A program made the position numbers and the translations under genes. Of a stretch of DNA of 41,661 nt, positions 12,701-22,500 are shown one piece after another. The notes below the pieces were generated by a model. The model was not told the origin of the DNA. It was given only the letters and a program-made list of their open reading frames with translations, and did no database searches. The stretch lies in the NCBI GenBank assembly GCA_032718475.1, contig JAUCBJ010007429.1, positions 1 to 41,661 of the forward strand, written 5' to 3'. Numbering within the stretch: the stretch's first letter is position 1; every line of letters begins with the position of its first letter. The stretch comes from Nemertoderma westbladi (lineage: Eukaryota > Xenacoelomorpha > Nemertodermatida > Nemertodermatidae).

Positions 12701-12881
12701 ATATATTTTGCGTGTTTTTTGTAAAAACTCGGACTTATGGTGTTTTGCCAAATACCTTGTTTTCTAGGCAATACCCCGCAACTATCGTATAGTTACGGGA
12801 TAATACCAGAAAACGGTGTCCCCCCTTTGTTTTGGCAAAACACCAAAGTCTGAATTTTTACTAAAAAACCGCAATATATTT
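12701..12881. repeat. 180-bp near-palindromic hairpin element
   Basis: The whole segment folds on itself about a centre near 12788-12791 (AACTAT-CGT-ATAGTT). The outer arms 12701-12752 and 12831-12881 share the GGTGTTTTGCCAAA block and its complement. The inner arms share GTTTTCTAGG/CCAGAAAAC and ATACCCCGCAACTAT with its complement. The main asymmetry is an insertion in the right arm around 12820-12830. A MITE-like foldback, or a source of long hairpin RNA if transcribed. Confidence 0.85.
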
Positions 12882-14131
12882 CAAAGGTAATTCTAAATCA
12901 AATTGAAAGTTTAGTTATATGAATTCTATATATTTAGTTATCAAAAAACACAATAACAAGTAAACTGAGGCATCTCTCTAAAAAATAAACAGTTTTTATC
13001 GATTATCTCAGAACTACAAAAATCGACTTAGGGGGTTCTGCCTTGAAGGTGACGAAAAGTCTGTCTGTGTATAGAATTTCTAATTAAGCAATGCTCGTAG
13101 GTTACTACTACCAAATTTCAGATGAATCTGATGGTTGGTTCTATAATTATAGTACTGCTATTTTGTTTACGTTTCTGTCAATTCGCCCACTAGCGGCAGA
13201 CATAGGAACTATAGAAATCCGTATTTTGTAGAATTTCTAAACTTTTGATAGACTACATGACATGTGAACCAAGTTTAGTTCGATTTCATCTATGATTGAC
13301 GGATTTGTTTTATGATCAACCAGATAATTTTTCACTTTGCACTTTAAATTCCATTCTAAATTTCGAGTTTTACGCAGTTTTACCGCGAACTATTTCAAAC
13401 CCGCGCACACAATGCGTTGCATGCCTCCACTAATAGCCTGGCGAACCATATTATTATTTTTTGGAATACAATTATATATTATATTATATATATTATATTT
13501 ATATTTTGATACGCCAAACAAAGGGTCGTAAGGGAAAATATATACTTTATTTTCAAGTAATACGTAATTAATTGTACATACCTAACAATTACTGTACCTT
13601 TATGCAGGTTAAAAATTACGGTTAATTTCAAGAAAATGTAATAAATGGCAGTCGGATCCATCGGTGGGTAACTTTCAAAGTCACTACAAGTACCACACGA
13701 TTGGAAACGGCAGCTTTTTATGTACTGTAGTATGGTAACAAGACACGAAGTACACGATTTGAGTACAAGGTTAGACACGTTTATGAAACTACATTAGAAC
13801 TTAGACTGTATCTTTTTGGAAACTGGAACTGAAAAAAATAGGTTTATTAGAACTGATATCGAAACAAGTCAAATTTTGTGATTTCTCGGCCATTATTATT
13901 GAAATTTACTGAAATTTGTTAACAATATCTAGTGGTATATTTTAACACATTCTTGAAAAAAAATCGAACATTTTTTGGAAGTGCCTCATATATGAAAAAT
14001 GGTGGTTTTGTGCAATGAAAAAATTTAATTGCGGATAATGTGAGATATGTACCTGATTTTCAAGTCTTACGTGTTTATTGGTGGTGGCGAATTCAATGGT
14101 AATGCAATTAAGTTGATACAAGTAATGCAAC
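12882..14131. other. Non-coding stretch
   Basis: Several open frames of 62-99 codons occur here (13337-13531, 13479-13778, 13942-14130). They overlap on opposite strands, are of low-complexity composition and match nothing I recognise. Nothing else is supported. Confidence 0.5.
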
Positions 14132-14785
14132 TACAATTTTTCGTGCGGGCACCAAAAGTGGGTGCAGCATTAAATTGTCAAAATTATTTGTTTAAAAATA
14201 TTCATTTTATGTAAATTATATTATAGCAATTATTATAGAAGGGGGGGTGGGGGACTGAACGCATATCTCATCTCTGATATATATCATTTCGGGCATACTG
14301 AAATAAAATAACTTATTCTAAGCAGGGTCAATAGTAATGGGAAGGAAGGGTCTGGGTTGAATGAATAGTTGAATAATTGCTGATGCTGACTATAACAGTG
14401 ATGTTGATAATTTGGTATAGGTTTTCTTGTCTGCAGGATAGATTTATTGATGGAGCTGCAAGCTACAACTTCTAAATATATTTCTTACCGGTTATTATGT
14501 ACATTATGTATACATTGATATGACCAGTGTTTGTCTGTGGAAACTGTAGTACACGTACTACAACTATAACTCATATAATATGTTATCTCCTCCCTATCTT
14601 TGACAATATTTATAAAAAAGAGACTTTGCGTTACTCGGATGAACTCCAATTACAATTGCATTCACAATCTCAGAAAACCTATAAATCACAGGAATATAGG
14701 TCATACAATGAATATTAAAAAAAGAAAATTTGAAAATTTCAAGCAGCGGATGCACCCAATTTTGGTTCCCGCATGAAAAATATCT
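14132..14785. mobile_element. Putative non-autonomous element with ~75-bp inverted ends
   Basis: The left end (14132-14205) and the right end (about 14710-14785, inverted) share TTTTTCRTGCGGG, ACCAAAAKTGGGTGCA and a downstream AT-rich block ending in AATATTCAT. Between them is ~500 bp with no convincing gene (a 63-codon frame at 14527-14718 is probably chance). I could not find a clean target-site duplication, so the exact ends are uncertain. Confidence 0.5.
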
Positions 14786-14964
14786 GTTAGACCTACGAAC
14801 TAAACATTAGATATATATTGTACTCAACTCCACATCCAAAAAAGCTATATAGAAGTTTTTTTCATTTGAAAGAGGAATAAATTTGAGGAAAGGTCAACTA
14901 GTTTCAAGATCATATCTCTAAACCGTTAGAAATGACAGCGGCTTTTATAATGGACTGGGCAGAT

Positions 14965-14994
14965 CCCCCCCCCCCCCCCCCCCCCCCCGGGGGG
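14965..14994. repeat. Homopolymer C24-G6 tract
   Basis: Twenty-four consecutive C followed directly by six G. One of several long G/C homopolymers in the window. Confidence 0.95.
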
Positions 14995-15005
14995 TAGAAA
15001 TGGTT

Positions 15006-15496
15006 AAAGATGTTGAAGGCCGCCACCCGATGGTAAAGTTCAAATAGAACGATAGAAAGATATGGACCTGTTGAAAAATTAACGCTGGGACCGGGATTCG
15101 AACCAGGGACAAGCGGGTGTCGGCCTGAGCGATCTTTAATATCCCCGCTTTAACATCTTTATCTTACTTTCTAGAAAACTGCAGTTTGGCCGCTGTTATC
15201 ACTGGGATATGCAAAGCCAACTATTAGTTGAGGCTTTCCCTGGAAATAGACTTGTTGAATTATTTGCTCTGGAGCTTGGATAGCTCAAAGTAAGAGCTAT
15301 CACACGGTTAGTGAAGAGGTCCCTTGTTCGAATCCCTGTCCCAGCGTTTATAACAACAAAGGAGATTAAATATTAAAGATGTTGAAGGCCGACACCTGCT
15401 GGTCCCTGGTTCGAATCCCGGTCCCAGCGTTATTTTTTCAACAGGTCCATATCTTTCTACGGTTCTATTTGAACTTTATCAGCCTTTAACATCTTT
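15006..15496. repeat. Inverted pair of a small repeat with a tRNA-like T-arm end
   Basis: The forward copy (15375-15496, 122 bp) begins AAAGATGTTGAAGGC and ends GCCTTTAACATCTTT, so it has its own ~15-bp terminal inverted repeats. An inverted copy lies at 15006-15160. The shared body holds GGTTCGAATCCCGGTCCCAGCG, which looks like a tRNA T arm plus 3' acceptor strand. The two copies form arms of roughly 120 bp around a central segment that contains a tRNA-like sequence. It is probably a MITE or SINE-like repeat that captured a tRNA 3' half. Confidence 0.7.
15274..15345 (+). repeat. tRNA-derived sequence (degenerate)
   Basis: A 72-nt segment laid out like a tRNA. It has acceptor strands GCTTGGA and TCCCAGC (one mismatch), a good D stem GCTC/GAGC at 15283-15297, an anticodon stem ATCAC/GTGAA with a 7-nt loop whose middle is GGT, and the B box GTTCGAATCC. 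The T stem pairs poorly and position 33 is C, not U, so I do not call it a functional tRNA gene. It more likely belongs to a tRNA-derived SINE related to the flanking repeats. Confidence 0.45.
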
Positions 15497-15772
15497 AATT
15501 ATTATGGTTATGTTGACATAAGACAACTCATGGGCTATTTAGACGCCAAGGTTTTGGAGGAGTGATTACAATTTAATTAACTGTTATGAAAATATATTTT
15601 CAAACTTTAAGTGATTTATTTAACCAACCAGCCCCAAAACTTACACAAAAATAATATCTAACTAAAAATTACTGAACGTAATTAAAATATGTTTATACCG
15701 GGGTATCAACAATAATAAATTTATATAAGGCGAAACAATTTAATTGATGATTACATTAACTCTGTTGAATTA

Positions 15773-15778
15773 TTTAAT
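15773..15778 (-). terminator. Candidate poly(A) signal of TTC39C
   Basis: ATTAAA on the minus strand, about 50 nt after the TTC39C stop codon. Inferred from position and sequence only. Confidence 0.4.
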
Positions 15779-15828
15779 ACAGATAGTATTACATAAATCG
15801 ATTATTGATTACTTCAAATTATTTCATT

Positions 15829-17721
15829 TTATTTTAATTCCTGTTGTATGCTATGGATTCTCATCTGCAATCTGTGATCGAAATCGTATTTATTAAACTT
15901 TGTTTTAACAATATTAATTAATCGTTTTCCCTCAACCTTATCCGTCTGTAGCCGAATCATAGCGAGCTCCAATCCCGCATATGCCTGACAGTATGTGTCG
16001 CCGTACGACTCGCAGCTCTGACACATAGACAACAGCTGAACAGCCTCGTCCCGTCGCCCCAAACACTCGGCAGCCATCCCCTGGACCAACAAGTTCACAG
16101 CCATGAACTCCATACGGGAATACCGGTTGCAAAAACCGTAGATTGACGTCATTAGTGCCGAATCTCTCAGCGGTAAACTCTTCCACAAGTACAATAACTC
16201 GAGAATTCCTAAGGAATAATCTTCTGAGGTTAGAACTCCTTTTAACGCCGATAATTTTATCGCTTTTCTCGCCACAAAAGCGTCTAATTCGTTGCTGTTT
16301 TTCTTTGTGGCTAATTTCGGTACTTTTGCCAACAAGTTTTGAGTATCCGCAAGTTTATCTGCGTCGCATACCATCGTAGATTCAATCGGCCCACTGCCAG
16401 TTAACAACGCAACCACGTAAATATAGTAACAGAGACTCCATTTCGATTCGCGACGCAGCTTTTGGAAGGGGAGCAAGGCCTCATCCCACTCGAGTAACAT
16501 CATCCGCAACCAGCCGCACTCGTATAGGCACACAAGTCGCACCTCGCGCTGCGTTGTCGCGTCCGAAACGGCGCGTTCGTACAACGCCAACGCGTCGCGC
16601 AGCTCCCCGCGGAGTCGAGACAAACGGCCCCGGAAGTAGAGATACAAACCGGAGTCGTGGCAATGGGAATCCTTCCGATCGATAATCCGGGAGGCCTCGG
16701 AGATGTCCGCCGCCGAGCTGTCGGGAGAGAAGAACGGCCGGATAACGGTGTGGAACCAGAGGAGGGCGAGGGCAGCTATGGGCGCCTTCATGTCGCCGCT
16801 GTGGGAGGCGTTATGGAGGGCGGAAAGACCGCGATCTCGATTACCTTCGAAGCCAAAGAAATTAAATATCTTCAGCAAATTCGGTGGAATTATAGAGATG
16901 CAAAGATTGAAGATGCCGAATCCGAAAGATACCGAACCTCTGAGACGTAAGAGTGTGGTGGTCGATATGTCCTCTGTTAGAGCGGGGAGTGAGGGGCTGC
17001 GACGTCCGAATGTTCTAGAATCCTGAGTCTCTTCATCGAGCGCAACATCGAACACCGCTTCTTCATTAGGGGCTTCCTCATCAAATCCTTCCGAATTTTG
17101 TGGAATTAAATCAGGTCGGGAAATATTCTCAGATTCTCTCGGAAAATCACCAGCGCGAGTGGCTGGGTTTAAGTTCCAGGCGGCGGGATCTGCTCGCGCT
17201 CTTTCGTCGCAAAGTTTGCCAATCTCCCTGTAGAGTTTAGCGTAAAGTTTCCAGGACTTTCTTAGCAGCCATCCTCCTTTCATATAGCTGCGCAAGTCCT
17301 GCTTCATAAAGGTTAGTATCGCCATGTATAAATAACAATCAGCGATTATAATCTGTCGCTGAAGAACTTCGTCTAAACTCATAACCCAAGAGTGCTGGTT
17401 GTTTTTATTTTCTATGCGAACCAGCTTAGGTTTTTTCTCAAACACAGATTTTCCTTCGGTTTCGGCACACTGCTTTATTGTGATTTTTAGGTCTTTAAGC
17501 GCGGCATCCATGTGGTCTGCTTCGTTGGTCATCGAACTGTTCAAAAATGTCATGAATGAATAACCCGCCGACAATAAAGGTGAATATGTTTTCTTCTGGT
17601 CGAATATCGCATTGCCATGAGTGAAGCCGTTGTTAATCATATGAATGACTCCGTTTAGAGATACATGAACATCGTCATCTTCGGAGCCATCCAAAACGCA
17701 TTCTTGCATCGATTCAGCCAT
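15829..17721 (-). CDS. TTC39C: Tetratricopeptide repeat protein 39C
   Basis: A complete intronless frame of 630 codons. The start is the ATG at 17719-17721 (MAESMQEC): a G at -3 and +4 fits a good initiation context, and an in-frame TAG lies about 22 codons upstream with only a GTG in between. The family (IML2/TTC39, formerly DUF3808) has TPR-like helical repeats. I recognise the TTC39C branch by the N-terminal NNGF and SPLLSAGYSF blocks, LQRQIIIADC, IKGGW-like MKGGWLLRKSWK, SFGFGIFNLCIS with PPNLLKI, and MKAPIAALALLWFHTVIRPFF. The C terminus ends in a YDFDHRLQMRIH block as expected, so the protein is full length (vertebrate forms are ~580 aa). The extra length sits in an acidic linker around residues 190-260. 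TTC39C has been linked to cilia, but its molecular role is poorly known. It is 1.9 kb downstream of UTP20 on the same strand. Lack of introns is unusual, since vertebrate orthologues have many. Confidence 0.93.
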   Translation of the reverse strand: MAESMQECVLDGSEDDDVHVSLNGVIHMINNGFTHGNAIFDQKKTYSPLLSAGYSFMTFLNSSMTNEADHMDAALKDLKITIKQCAETEGKSVFEKKPKLVRIENKNNQHSWVMSLDEVLQRQIIIADCYLYMAILTFMKQDLRSYMKGGWLLRKSWKLYAKLYREIGKLCDERARADPAAWNLNPATRAGDFPRESENISRPDLIPQNSEGFDEEAPNEEAVFDVALDEETQDSRTFGRRSPSLPALTEDISTTTLLRLRGSVSFGFGIFNLCISIIPPNLLKIFNFFGFEGNRDRGLSALHNASHSGDMKAPIAALALLWFHTVIRPFFSPDSSAADISEASRIIDRKDSHCHDSGLYLYFRGRLSRLRGELRDALALYERAVSDATTQREVRLVCLYECGWLRMMLLEWDEALLPFQKLRRESKWSLCYYIYVVALLTGSGPIESTMVCDADKLADTQNLLAKVPKLATKKNSNELDAFVARKAIKLSALKGVLTSEDYSLGILELLYLWKSLPLRDSALMTSIYGFCNRYSRMEFMAVNLLVQGMAAECLGRRDEAVQLLSMCQSCESYGDTYCQAYAGLELAMIRLQTDKVEGKRLINIVKTKFNKYDFDHRLQMRIHSIQQELK

Positions 17722-17986
17722 ATCAAATACCAGTATAGCAGTATACACGCCGATAGGCCTACTGCTGTACTGGTACACTGATATCTAGCTCAACAGCAAA
17801 CAGTTTAGTCTTGTACGGTTAAGAATAATTATAAACTTAGTCCAATAGACTTCTGAATCGATATCCAAATCTAGGCATACTGTAACATACTACAATTCAC
17901 TGATTCAAGGATACAAACACTTCCTTAAATACGTCAATGTCACTTTTGGTCAAAGTAATGTGATATGTTGAAGATTTATACTGTAG

Positions 17987-18015
17987 GTACGTTTCGGCCT
18001 ATCAGGCCTCTTCAG
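17987..18015 (-). other. Hammerhead-like motif / Penelope-type terminal sequence
   Basis: On the minus strand the segment reads CTGAAGA, then GGCC-TGATA-GGCC, then GAAAC and GTAC. This is the order of a hammerhead ribozyme core: CUGANGA, a short stem II and GAAA. Hammerhead motifs of this style are known in terminal repeats of Penelope-like retroelements and retrozymes. Stem II is perfect (4 bp, 5-nt loop). I cannot find convincing stems I and III with the UH cleavage site nearby, so this is probably a truncated or decayed copy. No reverse-transcriptase frame adjoins it. Confidence 0.4.
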
Positions 18016-19004
18016 GAGAGCGAGCTAACCAGTTCAGCAACATGCTCCTGACACTTGCACTCCTATCTAATCCGCACTTATACAATGTAATACAGCCGCC
18101 GCGCCGGTGCGTAAACCGGATAATAATAAAATAATACGATGCTTATAATTGGTTCAGTATGACACTTGGCACGTATAGTAGTAACTATGACTGTACCATT
18201 ACATTCGTCTTAGCGGAAGACCAATCAGTCTATACCGCTGCAAAGTATTATAGACAAAATAAAAATAATATTAAATATAATTATTTGCCATTTGGATATA
18301 AAAATACTTCAAACTACTGTAGTATCATATCTAGAATATACCACGTTGTACTTTTCTTTATTACGTTACGAACCTACCTACTGTATATAGGCGGGGTAAC
18401 TATTTTCTCTCTATTTACATAGGCCTATCGATCCATCTGTCATAAATCAGCAGGTATTCGCAGAGTTTCGAGACTTCGCAAAGCTATAAAGGTCGTCAGA
18501 TGCGTAGAGTGAAAATATTTATGACAAAACAGGACGATCACAACGAAGATTATAATGAAGACGAGTACTGCGTTGAATATATTCCTATAAACCACCTGGT
18601 TTCGAATATTATTGAACACAATAAACCACATTTAGTTTAGTACCGGTAGTGGAATGTTGTAAGCTGCACTTTCGTGATAGAGGGGGGACTGGATGCAATA
18701 AAAATTCATCCCTATCCAGGGGAAATTCGACGCAAATAACAGCTGATTATTCTCAAAATTAAAACTGTAGCCTGTTCTATTATGACCAGTTTATTGCTTT
18801 GGTTAAAATAACGTGCCACTGTAACCTGCTCCTTTCCCTAAATTGATAATTTAACATCGAGGTGGGATATTAATTCGCCAAGGCGGGTTTTGCGTCCAGT
18901 TTCCCCCCCTGTCTCCTTTCGTGACGATATGTACAGGACGAGCGCAATGAATACAGCTTGTAATAGAGACGAGTTGCTGGAGTTCGTATTTGTAGTGGCT
19001 TTCC

Positions 19005-19083
19005 GGGGAGGGGAGGGGGGGGGGGGGGCAACTCACCCCGGGCGAGGAGTAAGAAGAGTACGAGGGGGGGGGGGGGGGGGGGG
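19005..19083. repeat. Two long poly(G) tracts
   Basis: G-rich runs at 19005-19028 (interrupted by single A) and an uninterrupted G20 at 19064-19083. They could form G-quadruplexes on this strand. A 70-codon frame crossing them is a poly-glycine artefact. Confidence 0.9.
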
Positions 19084-19322
19084 ATTCGCGGATTCAGTAT
19101 AGGGGTGCGGGGAACTGCGCATAAATGGCGTCGAGTTGCTGGAGTATTGTGAAGATAGAATGATATATATACATTTACCTACTACCTGGCATTGCACAAT
19201 TCTGTTGTGTGACGCTAGTTGGCGCTACATATTTAAAGCATTATGTCAGTTTCGGGCGTTGGGCAATACGACGCTACTACTTCCGTAGATGACTTCGGTA
19301 GATGTCGCGATTTTGTACTGGT

Positions 19323-19343
19323 GGGGGGGGGGGGGGGGGGGGG
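19323..19343. repeat. Poly(G) tract, 21 nt
   Basis: Uninterrupted G21, downstream of the UTP20 stop codon on the opposite strand, where it would be C21 in a UTP20 transcript if the 3' UTR reaches this far. Confidence 0.9.
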
Positions 19344-19588
19344 TGTCTTTACACGCTGCCCTCGTGGCGTTTATAGTTATAAGTTATATATAAACCAGAT
19401 ATTTTATAATATATACTTCTCACCAATAGTCATGATCAATTATAATGTTTCAATATCAACAATGTCAATTCTTCCCCCACTGCCATAACAAATCACAATA
19501 TTATACTATATCATTAAAATATCGGCAGGCCGGTATAATAAAAATGAGACTCTATTTAAAATAACAGAAAACAAAGCTATTAATGTAA

Positions 19589-22500
19589 TTAACCATCTCC
19601 AACTAATTGTTTAGCCCTACCAACCACTCTACTACCCTTTAGTTTCTTTTTAAATGCTTCCCTCCTCGCCTTTTTTCGAATTTTCGTTTGTTGATGTTTT
19701 CTAATCTTGCGAGCGGCGTATTGCTGAGGGTCAGTTACCGCGGCTACCGCAAGTTTACGTTTCCGCGACTCCCTATTGGTTGCCAGTTTATGCTTCACGA
19801 CCAATAGAATCTCAGAGAACTCGTCAACACCCAACGTATTCTTTATTAATTCTAGAATTTCTTTAGCCATGTCCCGACACTCTACAGGACTGGCTCGGTC
19901 ATTAACCTCTCGAAACAAGGGGGTCAGGAATTGCTTAGCATTGCTTAGCAACTGCTGGGATTCCATGGTAACAGTCATAGCGGCGATCCATTTAAACACG
20001 GTAACCCTGCGCTCGTGTTTCAAGGGAAATCGCGAAACTTCATAGTGGCAAATTCGGGTCAGTTTATCGGTTAACCAAGGCAACGCCTCGAGTGAGCCGT
20101 TTGAATGCTCGACTCGGACATCGAGAACGATCATAATCTTAGCGATGTAAACCAAATCCTTCACAATTTCCTCGCTGAACGCAACGGCTAAATCCTCTGT
20201 ATTTACAAGTTGAGCGAGTTTGTGGGCGATTCGTTGGAGGGTCGAACTGTCCGACAGATAGGCTGGAAGATTGTCCGGTCTGTCCGGCGGGTAAGCCGAG
20301 AACAAAAGTCCGTATAGTTGCGCGCATACCCGTCGCACCCACGAGTGATTGTGACTCAACAAAGTCTCGATAAAATCCCGCCAGAACTCCGACAGTTTAA
20401 CAACCCAATGTCGATCCGCTAAAATGGAAGGACAAGCTTTAAATGATTTAAACGCAGACAACAAGTGGTTGTAAATAAGCATATCATTACTTTCACAATC
20501 CATATTCGGTACATATAACTGCAGTTTATACATTGCTGCATGTAGGAATTTAGGAAACCGTTTCAAAAATAAATTCGATTCAACATCAGCAAAAACTCCA
20601 AAGAGAATAACAGCTATGAGGTTTAATTCAGGTTTTGAATCAGAATGCCACTGTTGGCATAAACTGTACAACTGATCCACAGAAACGGGAGTCAGTTTCT
20701 GAAGGAGATATTTAATCACACGAGTCGCCATTTTCCTACATTTAATCGATTCGTCGTTAGCCAAAACCAAAGCCAATGGTAGGAAAAAAAACCCCGCGTA
20801 TTCCTCGCGCTGTTTAATATTTAAATTCGTGATTAACATGAACACCATCTCTAGCGCAGATAGCCGCCCAGTCTCATGCTCATACTGGAGATTCGACACA
20901 TAGAACTCCAGATGGGATTTAAACTTTTTGCCGAGTGGGTAGTCAAGAAGATAAATTGTATGTACTGATCTCGATTGGGCCCTAACCCCAACAATCTCAG
21001 ACTTTATGGCTAGGGTGGAAACCATTTTTATGAGAGGCTCTAATTCCGGAGCCCTTAATTTGCGACTGACGATGGCCTTTAATAGCTCAAAGCCCATAGA
21101 TTGTCGCTCAGAGTCCTGCAGGTCCACCTCTATATAGCCTAGAAGCACAGTGAGATGCTCTGTGCTCATTTCGTAATCCTTGTACTCTCTGATCACGATA
21201 CTGAGAGCTTTAAATACTGTATGAACTAGTTCAATGTTGTCGCCTTTAACTCCAGCTAAACTTGTGTATCTGCTTAATATAAGAAATAATCGCTTCACAA
21301 CATCATCCATTAACCTTTGCAAAGTTGGCAAATCAAATCGCAACATCCGTAATAAACATTTCAGAGACAAGGAAAGAACTTTAACATGCGAAGATGTTTT
21401 GAGAAGGCCGTCTATTACTTCAACAAAAGGAAGAATTTGATGACAAACTGCATTATCATTAGGATTTAGTTTGTTGTTCTTAAATAATCCATGGAACAAT
21501 GCCAAAACAAAGCTCACTACAACGTGGCTATTCGATGTTTTATGGACAGTTATTGATGGAACAGTCCTGCAAGGGGCTTCTGGAATAATATATATACTGG
21601 GTCTCACCAAAGACAGTTTAGCACTACCTCCATCACTCACAGTCGTTTGATTGTTCTGCATCACAGTATTAACATCTGACAAATTATTACGAATAAACAC
21701 TAACAGATACTCAACTTCCAAATAAGGATTTACTAGTAATCCATTAGTGAGACATTTAAACACACTGGTTATCGTTTGCATTTCATCTTTGTTTGAAGAC
21801 GCTATAATTCGCTGTTTCAATGGACTAACCAATTTATCTAAATCTCCAGGGCCAATACACTTTCCCAAAACAGAGTATGAATTTAAACCTTTCTTACTTT
21901 TACATTCAATGGCCCTGCGATGGGATAATTCAAGAACATCTTTCTCTTTGCCTATATCACCAAACAATTCATTCGCGAGAATTTGCTGCAATGCACTGAG
22001 ACAAGGACTGATGTGTTTTGGTTCCACTTGTTTTCCCAATGCATGAATAATGGTGTTTGCAGTGTACCCTAATACATGCAACTGATATCCACGAACTAAC
22101 ACTGATTGTAACTCATCCAGTACCATGCACAGCTTGGATGGCCCAGCTCGCACTAACACCTGTGTCAAAGAATCACGTGCAGTATTCCTTACATATTGAA
22201 CATGACTCTTTAAGGAGCAAACGATCTTATTAACAATTCTTCGAAGCCACACATCAAGAAGCACTGCTGGTAACTCGCACAACAGCTTCACCATGGCAAC
22301 AGCCAATGGGAGTCGAACCATTTGCTCATCACTGGTAGAGTCCTTTGAAGCATGCTTGCTACGTTCATCCGAGGAGAGTGGACGAGTTAAACATGAATAG
22401 AGACGTGGGAGAATTGTCAAAACAATATTGTTAACTATATTATAATTGTGCTGTTTATGAAACGTATTCTCATCTTTATCTATATTAATATTGTCTGTCG

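Larger units (their letters stand above)
17722..19588. other. Intergenic region between UTP20 and TTC39C
   Basis: Should contain the TTC39C promoter (right of 17722) and the UTP20 3' UTR (left of 19589). It also holds a Penelope/hammerhead-like motif near 18000 and three long G tracts (about 19005-19028, 19064-19083, 19323-19343). Short open frames here (for example 18159-18422 and 18890-19102) are AT- or G-tract driven and not supported as genes. Confidence 0.6.

Noticed and set aside
15274-15345. Functional tRNA-Thr gene (GGT anticodon)
   Set aside because: Poor T-stem pairing, missing U33 and an acceptor mismatch; embedded in a repeat with related tRNA-like ends.
15938-17026. Overlapping ORFs on both strands inside TTC39C
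   Set aside because: Shadow frames of a long conserved gene, in its GC-richer part.
17722-17778. Longer TTC39C N terminus from position 17778
   Set aside because: That start would be GTG; an animal gene is expected to start at the ATG at 17721, which has a good context.
18890-19102. Glycine-rich small protein
   Set aside because: Product of the poly(G) tracts.
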